A stretch of DNA of 64,000 nt. It comes from Ilyomonas sp965247435. GTDB lineage: Bacteria; Bacteroidota; Bacteroidia; Chitinophagales; Chitinophagaceae. Under the pieces are notes generated by a model, which ran no database searches, was not told the DNA's origin, and worked only from the letters and a program-made list of their open reading frames with translations. Position numbers and translations under genes: made by a program. Every line of letters begins with the position of its first letter. The stretch's first letter is position 1. This document shows positions 9,255 to 17,024 of the stretch, in pieces. Where the stretch lies: contig OZ252019.1 of assembly GCA_965247435.1 (NCBI GenBank), positions 3,038,001 to 3,102,000 of the forward strand, given 5' to 3'.

Positions 9255-9977
9255 TCAAAAGTTATCTTGTACTTGCTTTGCCACCCGCCCCGCACCTTTA
9301 TATTTAGGCCGCCAGTAAGCATCATTCAAATCGCTGAGCATCACACCGCCGCTGGTGGCAGCATGCACAAACTTGTTGTTGGTAAGGTAAATACCAACGT
9401 GCGAAATATCGTTTCCTAGGGTCTGGAAGAATACAAGATCGCCCTCCTGCAGGTTTTCCATTTCTACCCGTACGCTGTTGTCATATTGCGCGCGGGCGGT
9501 GCGCGGCACTGCTGCCTTATATACGTCGCGCATCATAATTTGTGTAAAGGCACTGCAGTCAATACAGTTTTCGGTAGCGCCGCCAAGGCAGTAGCGCGTT
9601 CCGTACCAATAGTCAATATTTTGTAACAGCACTATATTGGCCAGCTTTTCTACCGATGCATCCAGCATCACCGCATATTTAAACTGCAGGGCAGTAGCAT
9701 TCTCAATATTGAAATTGGTAAGCACTACATCTGTCGGCGGCGCATACATAATTTTTGCTGATTTACTTACAGATGTTTTACCATAAGGCTGCGCCGGCGT
9801 GCTGCCGTTATAAACAGCAATGCCATCAATAAAAGTTACATTTTTTTTGTTGCTCTTGTCAGCATGGCTGCCGCTTGCAGAACTATCGCGCGCAGAAAGG
9901 TGCTGCAGGCTTTTACAACCGCTGAGTGCAATCCATGCCGCCATATAAACTGCGCATAAGTTGAGTATCTTAAGCAT
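9255..9977 (-). CDS. NlpC/P60 (C40) cell-wall peptidase lipoprotein
   Basis: 240 residues. The lipobox LSGC sets lipid Cys21. The C-terminal NlpC/P60 domain (about 118-235) has catalytic Cys141 (NCIDCSAF), His193 (DISHVGIYL) and His205 (FVHAAT). Such enzymes cut gamma-D-Glu-diaminopimelate or related bonds in peptidoglycan stem peptides. Residues 25-110 are a poorly conserved spacer. It lies 48 bp upstream of the membrane glycosyltransferase on the same strand, so the two may be co-transcribed. Confidence 0.9.
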   Translation of the reverse strand: MLKILNLCAVYMAAWIALSGCKSLQHLSARDSSASGSHADKSNKKNVTFIDGIAVYNGSTPAQPYGKTSVSKSAKIMYAPPTDVVLTNFNIENATALQFKYAVMLDASVEKLANIVLLQNIDYWYGTRYCLGGATENCIDCSAFTQIMMRDVYKAAVPRTARAQYDNSVRVEMENLQEGDLVFFQTLGNDISHVGIYLTNNKFVHAATSGGVMLSDLNDAYWRPKYKGAGRVAKQVQDNF

Positions 9978-10162
9978 TCAACTGCAAATTATAAGAAGCG
10001 GGGGCAAACATTTTCTGCGGTGCAAAATTTTAAGCACATTGTATTGCTGCTTATGTAAGTGTGGATAAATATAAAAAAAAGTATTAGAAGTTTACGATTG
10101 AAGATTTACAAACTCATTTAAGAAAACCGGATGTAGTCTTTTTACTTTCCCTTTTCTATTTA

Positions 10163-10206
10163 TAAAAAACTCCTCCTTCTTACAGTTTAAAGTATGAAGG
10201 AGGAGT
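10163..10206 (-). terminator. Terminator after the YtxH gene
   Basis: An 11-bp perfect stem (ACTCCTCCTTC 10169-10179 / GAAGGAGGAGT 10196-10206) has a 16-nt loop. Read on the minus strand it is followed by a T-run (TTTTTT), just downstream of the gene at 10234-10488. Confidence 0.8.
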
Positions 10207-10233
10207 AATGAAATTTAAATCCGGACGGGCAGC

Positions 10234-10488
10234 TTACTGCTGCTGATAAGTCATCGGTTTGTAGCTGTTGCTCGCATAAGGCAATTCTTCCTGTTGTGTA
10301 TTGCGCTGCGATGTTACTTCATCAGCAACACTGCCTGCAATATCGCTAAATGTGTTCTGCACTACATTTTTTAGATCATCACCTTTTTGTGTAATCATTC
10401 TCCTGGTTTCAGCACCGCTGCGGGGTGCAAATAAATAAACAATAAAGCCTCCAAACAGGACTCCACGGAAAAAAGATAACGGATGCAT
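10234..10488 (-). CDS. YtxH-like small membrane protein
   Basis: 84 residues. The N-terminal hydrophobic stretch FFRGVLFGGFIVYLF is followed by the YtxH signature APRSGAETRRMI and a polar, probably helical tail. YtxH proteins are small membrane-associated proteins often linked to general stress; their molecular role is not established. It is divergent from the TerB-like gene, so the two share the 10489-10786 control region. Confidence 0.8.
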   Translation of the reverse strand: MHPLSFFRGVLFGGFIVYLFAPRSGAETRRMITQKGDDLKNVVQNTFSDIAGSVADEVTSQRNTQQEELPYASNSYKPMTYQQQ

Positions 10489-10744
10489 AATTGTATGTTT
10501 TAATAATTGAGTATTGTATAATTCCTACCTAAAAGCCTGCCATTTATTTTTTATCGGGCTGCGCTTGCAACATAGCATTGAAAATTATGCATTGCCACTA
10601 CAGCGCTGCCTATTTGCTGCAGCACCAAATCAACGCTGCAACATGAGCCGCACCTGCGGCCAATTGCGCCTGCAACAATAGCTAAGCGCCTGTAAATGAA
10701 TTATTTTGTATCCTTTGCTATTAGTCGCACGCCGGTTATAAAAT

Positions 10745-10752
10745 TAACTTTG
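10745..10752 (+). promoter_or_regulatory. Putative -7 promoter box for the TerB-holin-BON-SH3 cluster
   Basis: TAACTTTG matches TAnnTTTG exactly, 34 bp before the ATG at 10787, giving a leader of about 27 nt. The rest of the 298-bp divergent intergenic region shows no other clear signal. Confidence 0.45.
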
Positions 10753-10786
10753 CTACATCTGGCATAAAATTTAATACTGTGAAGCC

Positions 10787-11572
10787 ATGGAAAACACAGA
10801 AACAATTTTAGCGGGGCATACCGACTCGGAAAAAGGCGCTTACCTGGGCGCCATCGCTTCCATTGCCACGGCCGACCGGGAGGCTTCGCCCGAAGAGTTA
10901 GAAAACTTAGCTGCGATATGCGATTCAGCATCTATTTCTCAACAGCAAAAACAGGCAGTACTGGACGCAGCCGGTAAGATAACCAGCGATGAACTTACCC
11001 GTTGCCTGAACATCTTAAAAAACAGTGAGCTTAAGTATTCGCTCGTTACCGACCTGATTAATTTTGCAAAGTCGGATAGCGACTACAGTGAAGCTGAGCA
11101 ACAGCAGGTGCAAAAAATTTCTCAATACCTCGGCCTTAATCAACAGCAGTTTTCCCTGCTCGACCAATTTACCGATAAAACTGCGGCCGGCGGGGTAACT
11201 CCGGAACAGGTAAAACAACCCGGCTTTTTATCTTCTTTAGGGCTTGATGATAAATTTAAAAGTGCGGGTATTAATGGCAATGGATTATTAAAAGGCCTGC
11301 TTACTATCGCTGCACCGATGCTGCTTACCGGGATGATTACCGGCGGCATGAACAGGGGCGGCGGTATGTTTGGAGGACGCCGCGGCGGCGGAATGTTCGG
11401 TGGCGGAGGAGGTGGTATGTTTGGAGGCGGTGGCTTGGGTAATGTATTGACCGGCAATATGGGCGGAGGCGGAAGTATGTTTGGCGGTGGTGGTCTGGGC
11501 TCTGTCATAAGCATGTTTAATGGCGGCCGCGGCTTTGGAAATGCCGGTGGTTTGTTGGGCCGCATTCTTTAA
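10787..11572 (+). CDS. TerB-like protein with glycine-rich C-terminus
   Basis: 261 residues. Residues about 10-130 are helical and resemble the TerB (tellurite resistance) fold, with an acidic ATADREASPEELE segment near the start. Residues about 165-180 (GNGLLKGLLTIAAPMLLTGMI) are hydrophobic. Residues 182-261 are low-complexity Gly/Met/Phe repeats of the GGGMFGG type. The tail resembles disordered segments of membrane-proximal proteins. Function is unknown; the neighbourhood (YtxH, holin-like, BON, SH3) suggests envelope stress. It starts a tight plus-strand cluster, 21 bp before the next gene. Confidence 0.7.
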   Translation: MENTETILAGHTDSEKGAYLGAIASIATADREASPEELENLAAICDSASISQQQKQAVLDAAGKITSDELTRCLNILKNSELKYSLVTDLINFAKSDSDYSEAEQQQVQKISQYLGLNQQQFSLLDQFTDKTAAGGVTPEQVKQPGFLSSLGLDDKFKSAGINGNGLLKGLLTIAAPMLLTGMITGGMNRGGGMFGGRRGGGMFGGGGGGMFGGGGLGNVLTGNMGGGGSMFGGGGLGSVISMFNGGRGFGNAGGLLGRIL

Positions 11573-11593
11573 TCGTAACAATCATTATTTATT

Positions 11594-11923
11594 ATGAGCT
11601 GGATTATACAACTGTTAATCAATGCAGGGATTTTATTATTGATTGCTTACATACACCCCGGTGTAAAAATAAGAAGCTATGGCACAGCCATCGGCGTAGC
11701 ATTGGTAATTGGCTTACTAAACGCTACCATAGGCTTTATTATCAGGCTGCCGCTGAATATAGTGACCTTGGGTTTATTGTCTTTCTTTGTGCGGCTGTTT
11801 GTAAGTGCAATTGTTATCTGGCTTACCGATAAATTATTCTCCGGTTTTGAATTACGCTCTTTCGGTACGGCCGTTATCGTTGCCTGTGTAATGGCGATTG
11901 CCGGTACATTACTTAATTACTAA
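11594..11923 (+). CDS. Phage holin family (holin_4_2-like) membrane protein
   Basis: 109 residues, almost entirely four transmembrane helices with short loops (helices near 4-20, 30-48, 58-80, 88-107). Motifs such as HPGVKIRSYGTAI and LPLNIVTLGL match the widespread 4-TM family annotated as phage holin 4-2. In Bacteroidota these are chromosomal membrane proteins, and a lytic role is not implied. No phage genes are nearby. Confidence 0.8.
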   Translation: MSWIIQLLINAGILLLIAYIHPGVKIRSYGTAIGVALVIGLLNATIGFIIRLPLNIVTLGLLSFFVRLFVSAIVIWLTDKLFSGFELRSFGTAVIVACVMAIAGTLLNY

Positions 11924-11957
11924 AAGATTTTTTCAATCATTCTTAAATATAAATTTT

Positions 11958-12323
11958 ATGAAACACCTGTCTTTTAAATTCATTGTTACTGCCTTTACAT
12001 TTGCCACTGTAGCTTTTTTTGCTGCCTGTAAAAGCAAAACAGATACCGGTACCAATAATACGGATGTAAACAAATTACCGGATACAACGGTAATGACGGA
12101 TCAGCCGGCTTCAACAGGCGGGCCAGTGACCGTGTCGCCGGACGACTCACTTACGAATACACTGAAAGATGCAACCAAAGATTTTCCGGGTGTTACTGCT
12201 ACAGTGAACAACGGAGAAGTAACCTTAACAGGCGATATTACAAGGGACAAATTAACGAAGCTGATGCAATCGGTTAACAGCCTTCATCCTAAAAAAATTA
12301 ATAACAACTTAACCATTAAATAA
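11958..12323 (+). CDS. BON-domain lipoprotein
   Basis: 121 residues from the ATG at 11958, chosen because it opens a lipoprotein signal (MKHLSFKF to FFAACKS, lipid Cys22). An upstream ATG at 11898 would overlap the preceding gene. After a Thr/Asp-rich linker, residues about 65-120 form a BON domain (LKDATKDFPGVTATVNNGEVTLTG is the characteristic strand-turn-strand). BON domains bind phospholipid or envelope components and are found in osmotic-stress proteins of the OsmY type. Confidence 0.8.
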   Translation: MKHLSFKFIVTAFTFATVAFFAACKSKTDTGTNNTDVNKLPDTTVMTDQPASTGGPVTVSPDDSLTNTLKDATKDFPGVTATVNNGEVTLTGDITRDKLTKLMQSVNSLHPKKINNNLTIK

Positions 12324-12332
12324 AAAAACTTT

Positions 12333-12749
12333 ATGGCACTCCAGGATAAGTATAAAGCGCTCATTGACGCTGCTAAAGCTGCCGGTGTTACCAACCTGCA
12401 GGTACGTGAGCAAAATAATGTGTTGTATATAGATGGCGCTACCACAAGTGGTGCTGTTAAAAATAATCTCTGGGATATCTACAACCAGATAGATCCCGAT
12501 TACCGTGGCGGTGATCTGATATTGAATATTGATGCTTCTGCTGCAACGGGCAGCCAGGCAAAAGTTACCACGGAGTCGTCTAACCTCAACATCCGTAAAG
12601 GGCCGGGCACCGACCAGGAAGTTGTTGGTAAAGCTGCACACAACGAAGTAGTGTCTGTAGTAAGCAAAGCCAATGACCAGTGGAGTCTTATCCGCACAGA
12701 TAAAGGTGTAGAAGGCTATGTGTATTCACAATACCTCACGCAGGCTTAA
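12333..12749 (+). CDS. BON-like plus SH3 domain protein
   Basis: 138 residues with no signal peptide. The N-terminal 65 residues are a BON-like fold (KAAGVTNLQVREQNNVLYIDG). Residues 72-138 are a bacterial SH3 domain (SSNLNIRKGPGTDQEVVGK, then WSLIRTDKGVEGYVYSQYL), usually a peptide or cell-wall binding module. It lies 9 bp after the BON lipoprotein, so it is almost certainly co-transcribed and probably functionally linked. Confidence 0.75.
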   Translation: MALQDKYKALIDAAKAAGVTNLQVREQNNVLYIDGATTSGAVKNNLWDIYNQIDPDYRGGDLILNIDASAATGSQAKVTTESSNLNIRKGPGTDQEVVGKAAHNEVVSVVSKANDQWSLIRTDKGVEGYVYSQYLTQA

Positions 12750-12756
12750 ATAACAG

Positions 12757-12793
12757 TAACGCTGACAGGGTTTTGAACCCTGTCTGCGTTTTT
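12757..12793 (+). terminator. Terminator after the stress cluster
   Basis: The hairpin AACGC-t-GACAGGGTT / AACCCTGTC-t-GCGTT is followed by TTT. It ends the plus-strand cluster. Its core is nearly the same as the hairpin at 37172-37204. Confidence 0.85.
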
Positions 12794-12815
12794 AAAAGGT
12801 TTATTACAAAAACGT

Positions 12816-13271
12816 TCATTCGTTTACCGCATTCCACACAACATTCGGTACATCCAGTAAGTATTTAAAATCGCCGCGCAGGGCTTTCAGAGCATACTTT
12901 TCTTTGTCTATTTCTGCTTTGGTACGATAGCCAAGCCTGCGGAGTATCGGCACTGCCGGGCACCAGCCTTGAATTGCATGACCCGCTAATAAAGCACCCG
13001 CGCCCAGCGCCATGAGCAGCCAGCCCCGGTTGCGCAATACGCCCAGTGTTACACCTGTAATTGCCAGAGAAGCAGTACTGAATTCCAGCATCCGTTCAAT
13101 ATCCCACTCCTCTTCCAGTTGCAGCAGGCGTGGCCCAATGGCGTGCTTGTTTTGATAATAATATTTGATATTCTCCAGCGTATGTATATCGCTCCGGCTG
13201 CTGGCTTCCAGCGAAAGCGGATCTTCAGTAAGCGCTTTATTTTCTATGTAATTTTTTTCTTTCCTATTCAT
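12816..13271 (-). CDS. DUF2892-type inner-membrane protein
   Basis: 151 residues from the ATG at 13271; an upstream TTG at 13289 is less likely. The N-terminal 60 residues are charged and helical. Two hydrophobic segments follow (ASLAITGVTLGVL and GWLLMALGAGALLAGHAI), then the DUF2892 hallmark GWCPAVPILRRLGYRTKAEIDKEK. This small domain is found alone or fused to rhodanese proteins; its function is unknown. Confidence 0.65.
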   Translation of the reverse strand: MNRKEKNYIENKALTEDPLSLEASSRSDIHTLENIKYYYQNKHAIGPRLLQLEEEWDIERMLEFSTASLAITGVTLGVLRNRGWLLMALGAGALLAGHAIQGWCPAVPILRRLGYRTKAEIDKEKYALKALRGDFKYLLDVPNVVWNAVNE

Positions 13272-13479
13272 AATTCGTACCAAGGACAAGTATAAAGCGG
13301 ATGATTACATGCGCAACCTCGCAAATAACGATATCGCTTCTTATAACTGGCGCCACTAATTTTGAAATGGTAAATAAAAAAATTACTGGCGCAGCCTGTT
13401 TTCATGGTTACTTACTGCAACTTTGGTATTTCAGAACAGGCAAAACGCTTTTATTATACCTGATCAACTCCTATCTTTT

Positions 13480-13893
13480 ATGACAAAGCCAATAAATATT
13501 GATGCCTACATCGCCGGTTTTCCAAAAGCAACTGCAGACCTGTTAGCAACGCTTCGCGCCACCATTCAGCAGGCAGCGCCGGAAGCAGGGGAAGTAATCA
13601 GCTACGCCATGCCGGCATTCAAACAAAATGGTATTTTAGTGTATTTTGCAGCTTACGCCAGTCATATCGGCTTCTACCCTACCGCCTCCGGCATCTCAGC
13701 TTTTAAAAATGACTTATCCGGCTTCAAAAGCGCAAAAGGCTCAGTTCAGTTTCCGCTTGATAAACCGCTTCCGCTGTCGCTTATTACCAAAATTGTACAA
13801 TTTAAAGTGGCAGAAAATAAGGAAAAGATTACGTGGCAGAAAATAAGGAAAAGATTACTCTTAAAAAGCAGAAGCCCTGAACGTGAAGATTAA
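13480..13893 (+). CDS. DUF1801 (YdhG-like) protein with altered C-terminus
   Basis: 137 residues from the ATG at 13480 (MTKPINIDAYIAGFP), which matches the usual start of this family. Core motifs are APEAGEVISYAMPAFKQNG, IGFYPTASGI and KGSVQFPLDKPLP. DUF1801 proteins have been described as frataxin-like iron-binding proteins in Bacillus, but the role is uncertain. The last about 20 residues are changed by a 26-bp tandem duplication (13807-13858). Because 26 is not a multiple of three, the second copy shifts the frame and replaces an expected ending of about 7 residues with a longer basic tail. Confidence 0.8.
   Translation: MTKPINIDAYIAGFPKATADLLATLRATIQQAAPEAGEVISYAMPAFKQNGILVYFAAYASHIGFYPTASGISAFKNDLSGFKSAKGSVQFPLDKPLPLSLITKIVQFKVAENKEKITWQKIRKRLLLKSRSPERED
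13807..13858 (+). repeat. 26-bp perfect tandem duplication inside the DUF1801 gene
   Basis: The unit beginning GTGGCAGAAAATAAGG occurs twice back to back (13807-13832 and 13833-13858) without a mismatch. Without the second copy the frame would end at a TGA shortly after ENKEKITLKKQKP. Confidence 0.95.
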
Positions 13894-13951
13894 GCAGCCG
13901 TTTTAACAGAATGAGAATACTGCTCTTTGTGGCATAACTTTTTCATTATTA

Positions 13952-14557
13952 ATGAAAATAAAAATTATGCAAGACGAAAAGCACACCCCTATTGACAGCG
14001 AAGAAAAGGTAGAGCAAAGTAACGATATGAAAATTGACCAGGATTTTCCGGGCTACCCGCATTACCCGGCTAAAGAAGATATTTTAAACCCACAGAACCA
14101 TACGGAAAGAGTTAACGCCAATGTAGAAAATCTTTCGCATGATAACCTGCGCAATGAACCGTCTGATAAAAAAAAAGCGATGACGGCACCGGATCCTGAT
14201 GAGATAGAAGGTAAAGAAGATCTTGGTATTGTAATGGGCACGGAAGCAGACGTAACAGCTGATGATTTAAAAGCTTTAGGCGATCCGAATAAAGACTTTG
14301 ATATGGATGAAGATGAAGAAATATTTTCGGATGGCTCCGGTGGCGCCTTTGAAGCTACGGAAGGAACAGTAAGCGAACTGGACAGCCGTGACCTGCGCGA
14401 TGAACTGGAGCGCACCGGCGAAGATTTAGACATTTCGGGTGGCGAGCTGGATGATGTAAATGAAGACATCGGTGAAGAAGATGAAGAGAACAATTATTAC
14501 AGTCTTGGCGGAGACAGAAATGATAAAACAGAAGATGATCCTGCTTCTTCTTACTGA
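13952..14557 (+). CDS. Acidic, probably disordered protein of unknown function
   Basis: 201 residues, very rich in Asp and Glu with almost no hydrophobic core, and no signal peptide or membrane segment. The motif DFPGYPHYPAKEDILNP (about 30-46) followed by E-R-V-N-A-N-V-E-N is a conserved-looking island; the rest is acidic low complexity. I recognise the PGYPHYPAKEDI type from other Sphingobacteriia/Chitinophagia hypothetical proteins but know no function. An internal ATG at 13967 is an alternative start. It overlaps the convergent aroQ by 7 bp. Confidence 0.75.
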   Translation: MKIKIMQDEKHTPIDSEEKVEQSNDMKIDQDFPGYPHYPAKEDILNPQNHTERVNANVENLSHDNLRNEPSDKKKAMTAPDPDEIEGKEDLGIVMGTEADVTADDLKALGDPNKDFDMDEDEEIFSDGSGGAFEATEGTVSELDSRDLRDELERTGEDLDISGGELDDVNEDIGEEDEENNYYSLGGDRNDKTEDDPASSY

Positions 14558-14970
14558 TTTATAAAATAAGTAACCGCCAGTGTATAACCCTTCAGTCCCA
14601 ATCCACTTATCGTGCCTTTACATTTTGCCGATACATGAGATAGTTTTCTAAATTCTTCCCGCGCATGTATGTTGCTGATATGCACTTCCACAACCGGCGC
14701 AGCAATAGCGGCAATGGTATCACCGATAGCAACTGATGTATGCGTGTATCCACCCGGATTTAAAACAATTCCATCACTCGTAAAGCCCTCCTGTTGCAGC
14801 AGATCAATCAGTTCGCCTTCAATATTGGTTTGAAAATAAGAAAATTGTATAGCAGGAAATTTTTCCTGCAATGTTTTGTAATACACTTCAAAAGTAAGAC
14901 TGCCGTAAATGTCCGGTTCGCGGGTACCTAACAGGTTAAGATTAGGACCGTTGAGAATGGTGATTTGCAT
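14551..14970 (-). CDS. aroQ: Type II 3-dehydroquinate dehydratase
   Basis: 139 residues from the ATG at 14970 (MQITILNGPNLNLLG), the standard start of the family. It converts 3-dehydroquinate to 3-dehydroshikimate in the shikimate pathway. Visible motifs are NGPNLNLLGTREPDIYG with the catalytic Tyr of the lid loop, NPGGYTHTSVAI, and EVHISNIHAREEFR with the catalytic His. Length is normal for the dodecameric type II enzyme. Its C-terminal end overlaps the end of the acidic gene on the other strand. Confidence 0.95.
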   Translation of the reverse strand: MQITILNGPNLNLLGTREPDIYGSLTFEVYYKTLQEKFPAIQFSYFQTNIEGELIDLLQQEGFTSDGIVLNPGGYTHTSVAIGDTIAAIAAPVVEVHISNIHAREEFRKLSHVSAKCKGTISGLGLKGYTLAVTYFINQ

Positions 14971-15343
14971 GGGTGCAAAATAAGGAAGTATTCGGTTACG
15001 AACTTTAGTGTTGCTAAGAGCCACCTTATAGCCAGTACCGACAAAAAGATCATTACTCCCTGTACGCTTAGTTCACATTATTCAGCAAGACTTTAAACTG
15101 GCAAGATATTAAGTTATCTATTTTTGTAATGCGCGCTTTTATTAATCAATATAAGCCAAGAAAGAAACAATATGGTAAGATTTGTGTAAAGCATAATTTA
15201 ATTTATAATACATTATCACCACAATTCCCATTAATTTGCTACAGCATTTTAAAAAATGATAAAGTGAGGAAAAACAAATTTGAAAATTATATTAAAGCTG
15301 TAAATTGGTTACCAAATTAATCAATATATAATCTCAAGCATCT
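14971..15343. other. AT-rich intergenic region
   Basis: A TATTTTTG box (15118-15125, plus strand) matches the -7 consensus, but the next supported gene starts 219 bp later. A 63-codon open frame at 15129-15320 has no recognisable features and is probably chance. No structured RNA was recognised. Confidence 0.4.
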
Positions 15344-15718
15344 ATGAAAAAAACAATCCTTGTCTTCGCCTTCGCAGTGGCTTTCTTTGCTTTGAAATCG
15401 TCTGCCCAAACCACCACACCAATGGATACTGTCACTGTGTTTACTATCGCCGACAGTGCAACTTTTACAGGTAAATACCGTTATGAAGGGCTTCCCTTCC
15501 AGTATATGACCATTAGTGTACAGGATGGTAAGCTATACTATTCAGGCGGTGAATACAGTGGCTCGCTTAACCCGGTAAATAACAAGAAAGATACTTTTGA
15601 TGGTAATAGTGACGCAGTATTCACTTTCCTGCGCGATGGTGACAACAAGGTGATCAAGATGAAAATTGATTACCAAGGTCAAACTTATTTGGGCGAAAGG
15701 GAGATGGAACAAAAATAA
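15344..15718 (+). CDS. Small secreted protein, DUF3471-like fold
   Basis: 124 residues with a clear Sec signal peptide (cleavage after KSSAQ, about residue 22). The mature part is a single small beta-rich domain (FTGKYRYEGLPFQYMTISVQDGKLYY, then VIKMKIDYQGQTYLGERE). It resembles the C-terminal DUF3471-type domain often attached to beta-lactamase-like serine hydrolases, here standing alone. It may be periplasmic or surface-exposed; function unknown. Confidence 0.65.
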   Translation: MKKTILVFAFAVAFFALKSSAQTTTPMDTVTVFTIADSATFTGKYRYEGLPFQYMTISVQDGKLYYSGGEYSGSLNPVNNKKDTFDGNSDAVFTFLRDGDNKVIKMKIDYQGQTYLGEREMEQK

Positions 15719-15776
15719 GCTCTTTGTCATCTGCCGCTTTTAAGTGTTATCACACCACACTTTGGTGCAAAAAGTT

Positions 15777-15803
15777 AAAGGCAGGTCTCAGGCCTGCCTT
15801 TAA
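15777..15803. terminator. Bidirectional-looking terminator
   Basis: Stem AAAGGCAGG / CCTGCCTTT (15777-15785, 15793-15801) with a 7-nt loop, between two convergent genes. T-rich tracts occur on both sides depending on the strand read. Confidence 0.7.
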
Positions 15804-15843
15804 TACAAATAACAGGAGTTTGTATTAAATGAAAAACGGTTAG

Positions 15844-16836
15844 CTATCGTTTCACTTCTTCCCTATCCGCAATTGCATCTATAAAATAACTAAAATCAAT
15901 CATCGAACTATAGGTGCCGGGCTTGGTTCTGTCTATATCACTCAGGTCAATTTGCAGGTCGTATTGGCCATCATACGGAATTTTGTAACTATAATAGTAA
16001 GTATCTCCTCTTCTGTTCAATAAGCCTGTTTCCTGAAAACCTCTTTGCCGGCTGGTTAGTAAAATAGTGCTTAGTTCTTTTTTTGTAGAAAAGGAAAACA
16101 TTACCTGTTTGCCGGCAGCCGTATGAATAACTGCCTGCATGGGTGCACAACTGCTGATTTCGTTCTCTTTAGCGCCTAAGCCAATATTGGGAGCGGCAAT
16201 AAACGTATTCCAGCTTACTGTATCTTTCAACAACTGCCATTCGCTTTTTTTTGGGTAATGGTCCAATATAAACACTTCCGGTGCGGTAAAAAAATACCAG
16301 CTATTGGACTTCCTGACAAATGTATGTGTGCCCTCCAGCGTGTAGCCGCTGCCCCAGGTCACGTCGGTAAGGTTCCATTTGCTTCCGAGCCACACTGCCG
16401 CCCATGCATGATTAGCCGTAAATTTTACATTTGGTGAAACCTCCGTACCGGTTTTACCAAAGCCATCAATCTCTTTACTTGTAATGCCCATCTTTTCGCA
16501 CAGCATACAAAACACATTTACGTAGCCTGCGCAAACGGTAGTCTTGTATTTCAATACAGAATCTATATTGGAAGCATAATGCTGCAATCCGTTACTGCCT
16601 TCATTATACGTTATGCTTTTTGCAACCCATAAATAAGCTGCTACTACGCGCGACAAAGAATCGGAATATTGCAATACAATTTTTTGAGCTAAAATATCCA
16701 AGTCTTTGGAACTGTTGACTTCTGTTTTTTCCGTTTGAATAAATTGCTCCGCTGCATCAAAATTATCAGATTGCGCAGATGCAGAAAAAGCTGATAAAAT
16801 TATACTTATCAATATAAAAAATCCGCATCTTTTCAT
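15844..16836 (-). CDS. Secreted transglutaminase-like cysteine protein
   Basis: About 330 residues from the ATG at 16836; an ATG at 16845 is also in frame. A signal peptide ends near SASAQ (about 22). The transglutaminase-like core has Cys102 (TTVCAGY), His143 (NHAWAAV) and Asp158 (LTDVTWGSG), a complete Cys-His-Asp triad. Family members are peptidases or, rarely, cross-linkers. The C-terminal about 130 residues are a separate beta-rich domain. The exact substrate is unknown. Confidence 0.8.
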   Translation of the reverse strand: MKRCGFFILISIILSAFSASAQSDNFDAAEQFIQTEKTEVNSSKDLDILAQKIVLQYSDSLSRVVAAYLWVAKSITYNEGSNGLQHYASNIDSVLKYKTTVCAGYVNVFCMLCEKMGITSKEIDGFGKTGTEVSPNVKFTANHAWAAVWLGSKWNLTDVTWGSGYTLEGTHTFVRKSNSWYFFTAPEVFILDHYPKKSEWQLLKDTVSWNTFIAAPNIGLGAKENEISSCAPMQAVIHTAAGKQVMFSFSTKKELSTILLTSRQRGFQETGLLNRRGDTYYYSYKIPYDGQYDLQIDLSDIDRTKPGTYSSMIDFSYFIDAIADREEVKR

Positions 16837-16849
16837 CTTGCACATCCCT

Positions 16850-16893
16850 ATAAAAATACAGCATCTACGCCGTTTTTTGCGTAGATGCTGTAT
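16850..16893 (-). terminator. Terminator after carA
   Basis: A perfect 15-bp stem (16856-16870 with 16879-16893, arms beginning ATACAGCATC) has an 8-nt loop. On the minus strand it is followed by TTTTTAT. It separates carA from the transglutaminase-like gene. Confidence 0.9.
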
Positions 16894-17024
16894 TAATATT
16901 TGTATAATTTAACGGCTGTTTTTCTAAGTGCTGATACACGAATAAAAGAAGTAAGGACAAGCTTTACTATTACGTTTAAACCCCTTTCTACACTTTATGT
17001 ATTAGCATCTTTATGATATAAAAA

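Noticed and set aside
11140..11565. 141-codon proline-rich frame on the minus strand
   Set aside because: Exact antisense of the Gly-rich TerB-like tail; composition follows from GGN codons read in reverse.
11594..11923. Prophage lysis gene
   Set aside because: The holin-like family is widespread on chromosomes, and no other phage gene is nearby.
14062..14493. 143-codon serine-rich frame on the minus strand
   Set aside because: Antisense of the Asp/Glu-rich protein; GAA/GAT codons read as TTC/ATC and TCN in other frames. No family features.
15129..15320. 63-codon plus-strand frame in an AT-rich gap
   Set aside because: No recognisable domain; a TATTTTTG box precedes it but the composition is that of random AT-rich DNA.
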